Assembly: GCA_014843695.1 (NCBI GenBank)
Contig: CM026387.1
Span: forward strand, 80,717,128 to 80,781,127
Direction: 5' to 3'
DNA from: Archivesica marissinica
Lineage: Eukaryota; Mollusca; Bivalvia; Venerida; Vesicomyidae
Length of the DNA: 64,000 nt
The translations under genes and the position numbers were made by a program. Below are positions 40,501 through 53,557 of this stretch, piece by piece; position 1 is the first letter of the stretch, and every line of letters starts with the position of its first letter. Under the pieces are notes generated by a model. The model was given only the letters and a program-made list of their open reading frames with translations. It made no database searches and was not told the DNA's origin.

Positions 40501-43500
40501 ACTGCTATCTGGGACAATATGGTACTGCTATCTGGGACACTATGGTACTGCTCTTTGGGACAATATGGTACTGCTATCTGGGACAATATGGTACTGCTAT
40601 CTGGGACAATATGGTATTGCTATCTGGGACAATATGGTACTGCTATTTGGGACAATATGGTAGTGCTATCTGGGACAATATGGGACAATATGGTACTGCT
40701 ATCTGGGACAATATGGGACAATATGGTACTGCTATCTGGGACAATATGGTACTGCTATCTGGGACAATATGGTACTGCTATCTGGGACAATATGGTACTG
40801 CTATCTGGGACAATATGGTACTGCTATCTGGGACAATATGGTACTGCTATCTGGGACAATATGATACTGCTATCTGGGACAATATGATACTGCTATCTGG
40901 GACAATATGGTACTGCTATCTGGGACAATATGGTACTGCTATCTGGGTCAATATGATACTGCTATCTGGGACAATATGGTACTGCTATGTGGGACAATAT
41001 GGTACTGCTATCTGGGACAATATGATACTGCTATCTGGGACAATATGATACTGCTATCTGGGGCAATATGATACTGCTATGTGGGACAATATGGTACTGC
41101 TATCTGGGACAATATGGTACTGCTATCTGGGACAATATGATACTATCTGGGACAATATGGGACAATATGGTACTGCTATCTGGGACAATATGGTACTGCT
41201 ATCTGGGACAATATGATACTGCTATCTGGGACAATATGGGACAGTATGGTACTGCTATCTGGGACAATATGGGACATATGGTACTGCTATCTGGGACAAT
41301 TGGGACATATGGGACAATATGGTACTGCTATCTGGGACAATATGGTACTGCTATCTGGGACAATATGGGACAATATGGTACTGCTATCTAGGACAATATG
41401 GGACAATATGGTACTGCTATCTGGGATAATATGGGACAATATGGTACTGCTATCTGGGACAATATGGTACTGCTATCTGGGACATTATGGGACAGTATGG
41501 TACTGCTATCTGGGACAATATGGGACAATATGGTACTGCTATCTGGGACAATATGGGACAATATGGTACTGCTATCTGGGACAATATGGTACTGCTATCT
41601 GGGACAATATGGGACAGTATGGTACTGCTATCTGGGACAATATGGGACAATATGGTACTGCTATCTGGGACAATATGGGACAATATGGTACTGCTATCTG
41701 GGACAATATGGTACTGCTATCTGGGACAATATGGGACAGTATGGTACTGCTATCTGGGACAATATGGGACAATATGGTACTGCTATCTGGGACAATATGG
41801 GACAATATGGTACTGCTATCTGGGACAATATGGGACAATATGGTACTGCTATCTGGGACAATATGATACTGCTATCTGGGACAATATGGGACAATATGGT
41901 ACTGCTATCTGGGACAATATGATACTGCTATCTGGGACAATATGGGACAATATGGTACTGCTATCTGGGACAATATGATACTGCTATCTGGGACAATATG
42001 GGACAATATGGTACTGCTATCTGGGACAATATGGTACTGCTATCTGGGACAATATGGTACTGCTATCTGGGACAATATGGTACTGCTATCTGGGACAATA
42101 TGATACTGCTATCTGGGACAATATGATACTGCTATCTGGGACAATATGATACTGCTATGTGGGACAATATGGTACTGCTATCTGGGACAATATGGTACTG
42201 CTATCTGGGACAATATGATACCTCTATCTGGGACAATATGGGACAGTATGGTACTGCTATCTGGGACAATATGATACTGCTATCTGGGCCAATATGATAC
42301 TGCTATCTGGGACAATATGGGACAGTATGGTACTGCTATCTGGGACAATATGGGACACTATGGGACAATATGGTACTGCTATCTGGGACAATATGGGACA
42401 ATATGGTACTGCTATCTGGGACAATATGGTACTGCTATCTGGGACAATATGGGACAATATGGTACTGCTATCTGGGACAATATGGGACAATATGGTACTG
42501 CTATCTGGGATAATATGGGACAATATGGTACTGCTATCTGGGACAATATGGTACTGCTATCTGGGACAATATGGGACAGTATGGTACTGCTATCTGGGAC
42601 AATATGGGACAATATGGTACTGCTATCTGGGACAATATGGGACAATATGGTACTGCTATCTGGGACAATATGGTACTGCTATCTGGGACAATATGGGACA
42701 ATATGGTACTGCTATCTGGGACAATATGGTACTGCTATCTGGGACAATATGGGACATATGGTACTGCTATCTGGGACAATATGGGACAATATGGTACTGC
42801 TATCTGGGACAATATGGGACAATATGGTACTGCTATCTGGGACAATATGGTACTGCTATCTGGGACAATATGGGACAATATGGTACTGCTATCTGGGACA
42901 ATATGATACTGCTATCTGGGACAATATGGGACAATATGGTACTGCTATCTGGGACAATATGATACTGCTATCTGGGACAATATGGGACAATATGGTACTG
43001 CTATCTGGGACAATATGATACTGCTATCTGGGACAATATGATACTGCTATCTGGGACAATATGGTACTGCTATCTGGGACAATATGGTACTGCTATCTGG
43101 GACAATATGGTACTGCTATCTGGGACAATATGGTACTGCTATCTGGGACAATATGGGACAATATGGTACTGCTATCTGGGACAATATGGGACAATATGGT
43201 ACTGCTATCTGGGACAATATGGGACAATATGGTACTGCTATCTGGGACAATATGGTACTGCTATCTGGGACAATATGGGACAGTATGGTACTGCTATCTG
43301 GGACAATATGGGACAATATGGTACTGCTATCTGGGACAATATGGGACAATATGGTACTGCTATCTGGGACAATATGGGACAGTATGGTACTGCTATCTGG
43401 GACAATATGGGACAATATGGTACTGCTATCTGGGACAATATGGGACAATATGGTACTGCTATCTGGGACAATATGGTACTGCTATCTGGGACAATATGGG

Positions 43501-45139
43501 ACAATATGGTACTGCTATCTGGGACAATATGATACTGCTATCTGGGACAATATGGGACAATATGGTACTGCTATCTGGGACAATATGATACTGCTATCTG
43601 GGACAATATGGGACAATATGGTACTGCTATCTGGGACCATATGATACTGCTATCTGGGACAATATGGGACAATATGGTACTGCTATCTGGGACAATATGG
43701 TACTGCTATCTGGGACAATATGGTACTGCTATCTGGGACAATATGATACTGCTATCTGGGACAATATGATACTGCTATCTGGGACAATATGGTACTGCTA
43801 TCTGGGACAATATGGTACTGCTATCTGGGACAATATGATATCGCTATCTGGGACAATATGGTACTGCTATCTGGGACAATATGGGACAATATGGTACTGC
43901 TATCTGGGACAATATGATACTGCTATCTGGGACAATATGGGACAATATGGTACTGCTATCTGGGACAATATGGTACTGCTATCTGGGACAATATGGTACT
44001 GCTATCTGGGACAATATGGTACTGCTATCTGGGACAATATGGTACTGCTATCTGGGACAATATGGTACTGCTATCTGGGACAATATGGTACTGCTATCTG
44101 GGACACTATGATCTGGGACAATATGATACTGCTATCTGGGACAATATGGTACTGCTATCTGGGACAATATGATACTGCTATCTGGGACAATATGATACTG
44201 CTATCTGGGACAATATGATACTGCTATCTGGGACAATATGGTACTGCTATCTGGGACAATATGATACTGCTATCTGGGACAATATAGTACTGCTATCTGG
44301 GACAATATGATACTGCTATCTGGGACAATATGATACTGCTATCTGGGACAATATGATACTGCTATCTAGGACAACATGGTACTGCTATCTGGGTCAACAT
44401 GATACTGCTATCTGGGACAACATGATACTGATATCTGGGACAATATGATACTGCTATCTGGGACAATATGATACTGCTATCTGGGACAATATGATACTGC
44501 TATCTGGGACAATATGATACTGCTATCTGGGACAATATGGTACTGCTATCTGGGACAATATGATACTGCTATCTGGGACAATATGATACTGCAATCTGGG
44601 ACAATATGGTACTGCTATCAGGGACAATATGGTACTGCTATCTGGGACAATATGGGACAAGATGGTACTGCTATCAGGGACAATATGATACTGCTATCTG
44701 GGACAATATGATACTGCTATCTGGGACAATATGATACTGCTATCTGGGACAACATGGTACTGCTATCTGGGACAATATGATACTGCTATCTGGGACAATA
44801 TGACACTGCTATCTGGGACAATATGATACTGCTATCTGGGACATTATGGTACTGCTATCTGGGACAATATGGTACTGCTATCTGGGACAATATGGTACTG
44901 CTATCTGGGACAATATGATACTGCTATCTTGGACAACATGGTACTGCTATCTGGGACAATATGATACACTGCTATCTGGGACAATATGATACTGCTATCT
45001 GGGACAATATGATACTGCTATCTGGGACAATGTGATACTGCTATCTGGGATAATATAATACTGCTATCTGGGACAATATGATACTGCTATCTGGGACAAT
45101 GTGGTACTGCTATCTGGGACAATATAGTACTGCTTTCTG
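16540..45139. repeat. 28.6 kb satellite array, 23-bp unit with 33-bp variant
   Basis: More than a thousand copies of a 23-bp unit with core ggtactgctatctgggacaa fill most of the intron after exon w4. A second unit type of 33 bp carries an extra gggacaatat. In places these form a higher-order unit of 122 bp (33+33+33+23), seen three times over at about 38718-39073, 41450-41838 and 43116-43504. Blocks of up to 2 kb recur at offsets near 598, 6177, 8600 and 12516 bp. Long open frames on both strands (GQYGTAIWDNM type, up to several hundred codons) follow from 23 x 3 = 69 and stop-free units and are not genes. Confidence 0.98.
36515..37514. other. Assembly gap of 1000 N
   Basis: Exactly 1000 undetermined bases interrupt the 23-bp array, with array sequence on both sides. 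The round number suggests a placeholder, so the true length of the array is unknown. Reading frames drawn across it are not meaningful. Confidence 0.99.
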
Positions 45140-45147
45140 TAACTTAC

Positions 45148-45234
45148 AAAAGGTGCTAATTTCTGTATTTCACTTAGTGCCATTTTATGATAAAGTTCTT
45201 CTTCATCTCTTCTCTCTTCGCTCGGAACTGTTAT
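45148..45234 (-). CDS. Exon w4 of M13 peptidase (ECE-like)
   Basis: This 87-nt exon, phase 0 at both ends, encodes 29 residues from ITVPSEERRDEEELYHKM to KLAPF. The acceptor is ttttattttacag and the donor is TTTT|GTAAGT. The ITVP, RRDEE, YHKM and LAP motifs match ECE more closely than neprilysin, whose corresponding stretch differs. It is separated from exon w5 by 30.6 kb, of which 28.6 kb is a single 23-bp satellite that starts eight bases inside the donor. The join LAPF/VDWLQLLN restores the expected sequence. Confidence 0.92.
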
Positions 45235-45329
45235 CTGTAAAATAAAACATTACAAATTTATTAAAATATCTATTATTGCTTTTGTGTAATTCATGCAAAT
45301 GAACCAATCAATTGTAAATCTCTCACCTC

Positions 45330-48300
45330 CAGACGCTCCACAATGGGACCACATGCACCAACATGGGACAACAACTCCACCATGGGCCAACAACACCACA
45401 ATGGGACAACAACTCCACAATGGGACAACAACTCCACAATGGGACAACAACACAACAATGGGACAATAACACCACAATGACACAACAACTCCACAATGGG
45501 ACAACAACACAACAATGGGACAATAACACCACAATGGCACAACAACTCCACAATGGGACAACAACACAACAATGGGACAATAACACCACAATGGGACAAC
45601 AACTCCACAATGGGACAATAACTCCACAATGGGACAATAACTCCACAATGGGACAACAACACCACAATGGGACAATAACTCCACAATGGGACAACAACTC
45701 CACAATGGGATAACAACTCCACAATGGGACAACAACACCACAATGGAACAACAACACCACAATGGGCCAACAACTCCACAATGGGACAACAACACCACAA
45801 TGGGACAACAACTCCACAATGGAACAACAACTCCACAATGGGACAACAACACCACAATGGGCCAACAACTCCACAATGGGACAACAACACCACAATGGGA
45901 CAACAACTCCACAATGGAACAACAACTCCACAATGGGACAACAACACCACAATGGGCCAACAACACCACAATGGGACAACAACACCACAATGGGACAACA
46001 ACACCGCAATGGGACAACAACACCACAATGGGACAACAACACCACAATGGAACAACAACTCCACAATGGGACAACAACACCACAATGGGACAACAACACC
46101 ACAATGGGACAACAACTCCACAATGGGACCACAATTCCACAATGGAACAACAACTCCACAATGGGACCACAAATCCACAATGGGATGACAACTCTTTAAC
46201 AATGGGACCACAGGCTCCACAATGGGAAACAACTCCACAATGGGATTACAACTCCTCCACAATGGGTCAACAATTCCACAATGGGACAGCAATTCCACAA
46301 TGGGTCAACAATTCCACAATGGTACAACAACTCCATAATGGGACAACAACACCACAATGGGCCAACAATTCCACAATGGGACAACAACACCACAATAGGC
46401 CAACAATTCCACAATGGGACAACAACACCACAATGGTCCAACAATTCCACAATGGGACAACAACACCACAATAGGCCAACAACTCCATAATGGGACAACA
46501 ACACCACAATAGGATGACAACTCTTTAACAATGGGACCACAGGCTCCACAATGGAAAACAACTCCACAATGGGATTACAAAACCTCCACAATGGGACAAA
46601 GGCATCCACAATGGGACAATATGCACAAAATGGGACCACAGGCTCCACAATGGAACAACAACTCCTCCACAATGGGACCAGAGGCTCCACAATGGGACAA
46701 TATGCACAAAATGGGACCACAGGCTCCACAATGGAACAACAACTCCTCCACAATGGGACCAGAGGCTCCACAATGGGACAATATGCATAAAATGGAACCA
46801 CAGGCTCCATAATGGAACAACAACTCCTCCACAATGGGACCACAGGCTCCACAATGGGACCACAAATCCACAATGGAATGACAACTCTTTTAACAATGGG
46901 ACCACATGCTCAACAATGGGAAAAAACTCCACAATGGGATTACAACTCCTCAAAAATGGGACCAGAGGCTCCACAAAGGGACAATATGCACAACAATGGG
47001 ACCACAGGCTCCACAATGGAACAACAACTCCACAATGGGACAACAACTCCTCCACAACGGGACAGAGGCTCCACAATGGGATTACAACTCCTCCACAATA
47101 GGACCAGATGCTCCACAATGGGACAATATGCACAACAATGGGACCACAGGCTCAACAATGGGAAAAAACTCCACAATGGGATTACAACTCCTCAAAAATG
47201 GGACCAGAGGCTCCACAATGGGACAATATGCACAACAATGGGACCACAGGCTCCACAATGGAACAACAACTCCACAATGGGACAACAACTCCACAATTGG
47301 ACAACAACTCCACAATGGGATTATAACTCCTCCACAATAGGACCAGATGCTCCACAATGGGACAATATGCACAACAATGGGACCACAGGCTCCACAATGG
47401 GACAGCAACTCCACAATGGGACAACAACATCACAATGGGACAACAACACCACAATGAACAACACCACAATGGGACAACAACTCTTTAACAATGGGAAAAC
47501 AGGCTCCACAATGGGAAACAACTCCACAATGGGATTACAATCCTCCACAATGGGTCAACAATTCCACAATGGGACAGCAATTCCACAATGGGACAGCAAT
47601 TCCACAATGGGTCAACAATTCCACAATGGGACAGCAATTCCACAATGGGACAACAACACCACAATGGGACAACAACTCCACAATGGGACAAAAACACCAC
47701 AATGGGACAACAACTCCACAATGGGACAACAACACCACAATGGGACAACAACTCCACAATGGGACAACAACACCACAATGGGACAACAACACCACAATGG
47801 GACAACAATTCCACAATGGGACAGCAATTCCACAATGGGACAGCAATTCCACAATGGGTCAACAATTCCACAATGGGACAGCAATTCCACAATGGGACAA
47901 CAACACCACAATGGGACAACAACTCCACAATGGGACAACAACACCACAATGGGACAACAACACCACAATTGGACAAAAACACCACAATGGGACAACAACT
48001 CCACAATGGGACAACAACACCACAATGGGACAACAACACCACAATGGGACAACAACACCACAATGGGACAACAACACCACAATGGGACAACAACACCACA
48101 ATGGGACAACAACACCACAATGGGACAACAACACCACAATGGGACAACAACACCACAATGGGACAACAACACCACAATGGGACAACAACACCACAATGAA
48201 CAACACCACAATGGGACAACAACACCACAATGGGACACAACACCACAATGGGACAACAACACCACAATGGGACAACAACTCCACAATGGGACAACAACTC

Positions 48301-48660
48301 CATAATGGGACAACAACTCCACAATGGGACAACAACACCACAATGGGACCATAACTCCACAATGGGACAACAACTCCACAATGGGACCATAACTCCACAA
48401 TGGGACAACAGTACCACAATGGGACAACAACACCACAATGGGACAACAGTACCACAATGGGACCATAACTCCACAATGGCACAACAACTCCACAATGGGA
48501 CCATAACTCCACAATGGGACAACAGTACCACAATGGGACAACAGTACCACAATGGGACCACAATGGGACTACAACACCACAATGGGACCATAACTCCACA
48601 ATGGGACAACAACTCCACAATGGGACAAGATACACAACAATGGGACTACAGGCACCATAA
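45330..48660. repeat. 19-bp minisatellite
   Basis: About 170 copies of a 19-bp unit of the form caacaactccacaatggga, with caacaccacaatggga as the second frequent version. Between about 46190 and 47560 the units are more diverse (for example ggaccacaggctccacaatg and gggacaatatgcacaa), in longer composite blocks. Strand asymmetry is strong: the plus strand is A/C-rich, so the gene-strand transcript would be U/G-rich. Frames such as MGQQHHNGTTTPQWDNN and its antisense are artefacts. Confidence 0.97.
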
Positions 48661-48689
48661 CTGGAACACATGATTCAAAAGTCTTCCAT

Positions 48690-49735
48690 ATAGAAACAGA
48701 CTACTCATATGTCTACTATATAACACACTACTCATCTGTCTACTATATAACACACTACTCATCTGTCTACTATATAACACACTACTCATCTGTCTACTAT
48801 ATAACACACTACTCATCTGTCTACTATATAACACACTACTCATCTGTCTACTATATAACACACTATTCATATGTCTACTATATAACACACTACTCATCTG
48901 TCTACTATATAACACAGTACTCATCTGTCTACTATATAACACACTACTCATCTGTCTACTATATAACACACTACTTATCTGTCTACTATATAACACACTA
49001 CTCATCTGTCTACTATATAACACACTATTCATCTGTCTACTATATAACACACTACTTATCTGTCTACTATATAACACACTACTCATCTGTCTACTATATA
49101 ACACACTATTCATCTGTCTACTATATAACACACTACTCATCTGTCTACTATATAACACACTACTCATCTGTCTACTATATAACACACTACCCATATGTCT
49201 ACTATATAACACACTACCCATATGTCTACCATATAACACACTACTCATCTGTCTACTATATAACACACTACTCATCTGTCTACTATATAACACACTACTC
49301 ATCTGTCTACTATATAACACACTACACATATGTCTACTATATAACACACTACCCATATGTCTACCATATAACACACTACTCATCTGTCTACTATATAACA
49401 CACTACTCATCTGTCTACTATATAACACACTACACACCTGTCTACCATATAACACATTACTCATCTGTCTACCATATAACACACTACTCATCTGTCTACT
49501 ATATAACACACTACACATCTGTCTACCATATAACACATTACTCATCTGTCTACCATATAACACACTACTCATCTGTCTACTATATAACACACTACTCATC
49601 TGTCTACTATATAACACACTACTCATCTGTCTACTATATAACACACTACTCATCTGTCTACTATATAACACACTATTCATCTGTCTACTATATAACACAC
49701 TACTCATCTGTTTACTATATAACACACTACACATC
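48690..49735. repeat. 27-bp minisatellite
   Basis: About 39 copies of a 27-bp unit with core ctatataacacactactcat, with minor variants (catatg, cacatc). The unit is a multiple of three and stop-free on the minus strand, giving a 362-codon artefact frame (SVLYSRQMS repeats). Confidence 0.97.
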
Positions 49736-50529
49736 TATTACAGGGGTTTTACTGTAGTGAGAGAGGATATATTACACCCACATCTATTACAGGGGTTTTA
49801 CTGTAGTGTGAGAGGATATATTACACCCACATCTATTACAGGGGTTTTACTGTAGTGAGAGAGGATATATTACACCTACATCTATTACAGGGGTTTTACT
49901 GTAGTGTGAGAGGATATATTACACCTACATCTATTACAGGGGTTTTACTGTAGTGTGAGAGGATATATTACACCTACATCTATTACAGGGGTTTTACTGT
50001 AGTGAGAGAGGATATATTACACCTACATCTATTACAGGGGTTTTACTGTAGTGTGAGAGGATATATTACACCTACATCTATTACAGGGGTTTTACTGTAG
50101 TGTGAGAGGATATATTACATACCCGTCTATTACAGGGGTTTTACTGTAGTGTGAGAGGATATATTACACCTACATCTATTACAGGGGTTTTACTGTAGTG
50201 AGAGAGGATATATTACACCTACATCTATTACAGGGGTTTTACTGTAGTGAGAGAGGATATATTACACCTACATCTATTACAGGGGTTTTACTGTAGTGTG
50301 AGAGGATATATTACATCCCCGTCTATTACAGGGGTTTTACTGTAGTGTGAGAGGATATATTACACCTACATCTATTACAGGGGTTTTACTGTAGTGTGAG
50401 AGGATATATTACACCTACATCTATTACAGGGGTTTTACTGTAGTGTGAGAGGATATATTACACCTACATCTATTACAGGGGTTTTACTGTAGTGTGAGAG
50501 GATATATTACATCCACATCTCTTACTTAC
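49733..50529. repeat. 49-bp minisatellite beginning at the exon w3 donor
   Basis: About 16 copies of a 49-bp unit with core ctattacaggggttttactg. On the gene strand the first copy starts at the donor: GTAAGTAAGAGATGTGGATG aligns with the internal GTAATAGATGTAGGTG, so later copies lost 4 bases and with them the strong GTAAGT. This array is unrelated to the 49-bp array at 1-1447. Confidence 0.95.
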
Positions 50530-50646
50530 ATTAGCTAATTGTGTTTCAAATTCTATAACTTCTATCATTAGCTCCTTGGTACTATTTTCTTCACCACCAA
50601 GCAAAACTCCAACCTCAGTCATATATTCCAGATACGCTGACAAAAC
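50530..50646 (-). CDS. Exon w3 of M13 peptidase (ECE-like)
   Basis: This 117-nt exon, phase 0 at both ends, encodes 39 residues starting VLSAYLEYMTEVGVLLGG and ending ETQLAN. Acceptor is tttatattgcag, donor is TAAT|GTAAGT. The AYLEYM and LLGG motifs followed by a helix with E, I, E and L pattern (IEVIEFETQLAN) are typical of ECE. Together with exon w4 the junction creates an NIT glycosylation sequon. The intron that follows begins directly with a 49-bp repeat whose first copy starts at the donor. Confidence 0.92.
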
Positions 50647-51310
50647 CTGCAATATAAATGTAAACAACAGTCTATGTGTCATACTCAATTTACGAGAACG
50701 ATTTCCCGTGTACTCATACAAGATTGTCGAACCCACATCTTTGTTTATTCTCGAAAACCAATCAGTATTGTTCTCGTGAAGTCAGTGAAATCAGTTTCCG
50801 TGAATTTCTTCAGTTCCAATTCACCGAAGCTACAAGCAGCAGCGTTCTTTTGTATTTTAAATCTCCCTCCCACCCACCACTTTCAGTGGTTAACCCAGAT
50901 CCCCCGCAATACCTTACTAAAATGACTCATATCATATTCTTTTGGATGAGACTTTAAACCGATACCGTGTGTTGGTGCTGTATACCATGCATAAAGAACA
51001 AGAGGAGACTCTAGAATGGGTCTCTCTCTGTATCATTGCACTATCCTCCAAACTCTAAAATGACTAATCTCTTCAGGAGGCGTTGCTCATATGGGCAACC
51101 GGTAGCGACGATAAATAAACATAAAAGAAACAAACACACACAAATCATTCAAAGCCTTAATGACTGCTTTACCATGCATGTACATTTAAATTACATGATT
51201 AAATAACTACAACATAAAAATAATCATAGATGATCTTGTACAACATATAGACTGCACAAACCAGCATGAAGTAAAATCTTTCGGCAAAAATCTCAAAAAT
51301 GTTTGGTTCT
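50647..51310. other. Intron sequence with a probable SINE-like remnant
   Basis: Upstream of exon w3 (gene direction) the intron is not tandemly repeated. Around 50870-51130 it contains ggatgagactttaaaccgat, a tract that resembles the core of widespread invertebrate SINEs and LINE 3' ends, then gcttgctcatatgggcaa-like and gcgacgataaataaac sequences. Boundaries and family are uncertain. Small open frames at 50576-50957 have no recognisable content. Confidence 0.4.
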
Positions 51311-52660
51311 CAATACACACTGAGGTTGGCAAACATGATCACACATCAGCAAAACAATAAACACTGAGGTAGGCAAACATGATCACACATCAGCAAAACA
51401 ATAAACATAACATCAGCAAAACAATAAACACTGAGATAGGCAAACATGATCACACATCAGCAAAACAATAAACACCGAGGTAGGCAAACATGATCACACA
51501 TCAGCAAAACAATAAACACTGAGGTAGGCAAACATGATCACACATCAGCAAAACAATAAACACTGAGATAGCTAAACATGATCACACATCAGCAAAACAA
51601 TAAACACTGAGATAGGCAGACATGATCACACATCAGCAAAACAATAAACACTGAGATAGGCAAACATGATCACACATCAGCAAAACAATAAACATAACAT
51701 CAGCAAAACAATAAACACTGAGGTAGGCAAACATGATCACACATCAGCAAAACAATAAACACTGAGATAGGCAAACATGATCACACATCAGCAAAACAAT
51801 AAACATAACATCAGCAAAACAATAAACACTGAGGTAGGCAAACATGATCACACATCAGCAAAACAATAAACACCGAGATAGGCAGACATGATCACACATC
51901 AGCAAAACAATAAACACTGAGATAGGCAAACATGATCACACATCAGCAAAACAATAAACACCGAGATAGGCAGACATGATCACACATCAGCAAAACAATA
52001 AACATAACATCAGCAAAACAATAAACACTGAGATAGGCAAACATGATCACACATCAGCAAAACAATAAACATAACATCAGCAAAACAATAAACACTGAGA
52101 TAGGCAAACATGATCACACATCAGCAAAACAATAAACACTGAGGTAGGCAAACATGATCACACATCAGCAAAACAATAAACACTGAGATAGGCAAACATG
52201 ATCACACATCAGCAAAACAATAAACATAACATCAGCAAAACAATAAACACTGAGGTAGGCAAACATGATCACACATCAGCAAAACAATAAACACTGAGAT
52301 AGGCAGACATGATCACACATCAGCAAAACAATAAACACTGAGATAGGCAAACATGATCACACATCAGTGAAGCAATAAACACTGAGGTAGGCAGACATGA
52401 TCACACATCAGCGAAGCAATAAACACTGAGGTAGGCAGACATGATCACACATCAGTGAAGCAATAAACACTGAGGTAGGCAGACATGATCACACATCAGT
52501 GAAGCAATAAACACTGAGGTAGGCAGACATGATCACACATCAGTGAAGCAATAAACACTGAGGTAGGCAGACATGATCACACATCAGTGAAGCAATAAAC
52601 ACCGAGGTAGGCAGACATGATCACACATCAGTGAAGCAATAAACACTGAGGTAGGCAGAG
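51311..52660. repeat. 44-bp minisatellite, shared family with 58333-59775
   Basis: About 30 copies of a 44-bp unit with core cactgaggtaggcaaacatg followed by atcacacatcagcaaaacaat. Some copies are truncated to aaacataacatcagcaaaac. From about 52365 rightward the units change to cagtgaagcaat. The same unit, with other variants, makes up the array at 58333-59775 in the neighbouring intron. Confidence 0.97.
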
Positions 52661-52796
52661 TGTACATAGTCATAGCTATGAATCATGTGATCTTGCATTC
52701 TGTCACATCTGCATTACAGCCAATCAAGACGGTAAATTGTCTGCATCTCATCTTGGCAACGCGTTCATAATAAATGGTAATGCTAACTGGACGGCT

Positions 52797-53557
52797 TTCT
52801 CTGGTAGAACACTTACTTTATCTTCCATGACAAACTTTTTGGGAGCATTATCTTTTGCTGGTAGAACACTTACTTTATCTTCCATGACAAACTTATTGGG
52901 AGAATTATCCTTCTCTGGTAGAACACTTACTTTATCTTCCATGACAAACTTATTGGGAGAATTATCCTTCTCTAGTAGAACACTTACTTTATCTTCCATG
53001 ACAAACTTATTGGGAGAATTATCCTTCTCTAGTAGAACACTTACTTTATCTTCCATGACAGACTTATTGGGAGAATTATCCTTCTCTAGTAGAACACTTA
53101 CTTTATCTTCCATGACATACTTATTGGGAGAATTATCCTTCTCTGGTAGAACACTTACTTTATCTTCCATGACATACTTTTTGGGAGCATTATCTTTTGC
53201 TGGTAGAACACTTACTTTATCTTCCATGACATACTTTTTGGGAGCATTATCTTTTGCTGGTAGAACACTTACTTTATCTTCCATGACAGACTTATTGGGA
53301 GCATTATCTTTTGCTGGTAGAACACTTACTTTATCTTCCATGACAAACTTATTGGGAGAATTATCCTTCTCTGGTAGAACACTTACTTTATCTTCCATGA
53401 TAGACTTATTGGGAGAATTATCCTTCTCTGGTAGAACACTTACTTTATCTTCCATGACAGACTTATTGGGAGAATTATCCTTCTCTGGTAGAACACTTAC
53501 TTTATCTTCCATGACAGACTTATTGGGAGAATTATCCTTCTCTGGTAGAACACTTAC
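52797..53557 (-). repeat. 57-bp repeat derived from exon w2 plus its donor, 13 copies
   Basis: Thirteen copies of a 57-bp unit follow exon w2 directly. Translated in the exon frame the unit reads VSVLPEKDNSPNKSVMEDK; the exon itself ends LPERDYYLNKSITEDK, so 48 of the 57 bases are a diverged copy of coding sequence and the other 9 are GTAAGTGTT, the intron start. All copies keep GAAGATAAA|GTAAGT or nearly so and stay in frame. A continuous minus-strand frame of 328 codons and a plus-strand frame of 283 codons result. I regard both as by-products, but the minus-strand one could in principle be spliced in. Confidence 0.95.

Noticed and set aside
16813..44711. Many long open frames on both strands such as repeats of GQYGTAIWDNM, up to about 700 codons
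   Set aside because: They come from a stop-free 23-bp unit read in three frames; frames overlap each other on both strands, have no unique sequence and sit in an intron. The longest cross the N gap.
16540..45139. Centromeric satellite
   Set aside because: The array is bounded by exons w4 and w5 of one gene that join in frame; a centromere is unlikely here, although a scaffold misjoin cannot be excluded without reads.
45250..48671. Long frames MGQQHHNGTTTPQW (plus) and VVVPLWCCCPIVVLLSHCG (minus), up to 497 codons
   Set aside because: Translation of a 19-bp repeat in all frames of both strands; no codon bias, no domain, inside an intron. The minus-strand version looks like a membrane protein only because of base composition.
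48646..49734. 362-codon minus-strand frame with SVLYSRQMS repeats
   Set aside because: Direct translation of the 27-bp minisatellite.
50576..50957. Three overlapping plus-strand frames of 67-93 codons
   Set aside because: They overlap exon w3 antisense and a SINE-like remnant and show no domain or splice support.
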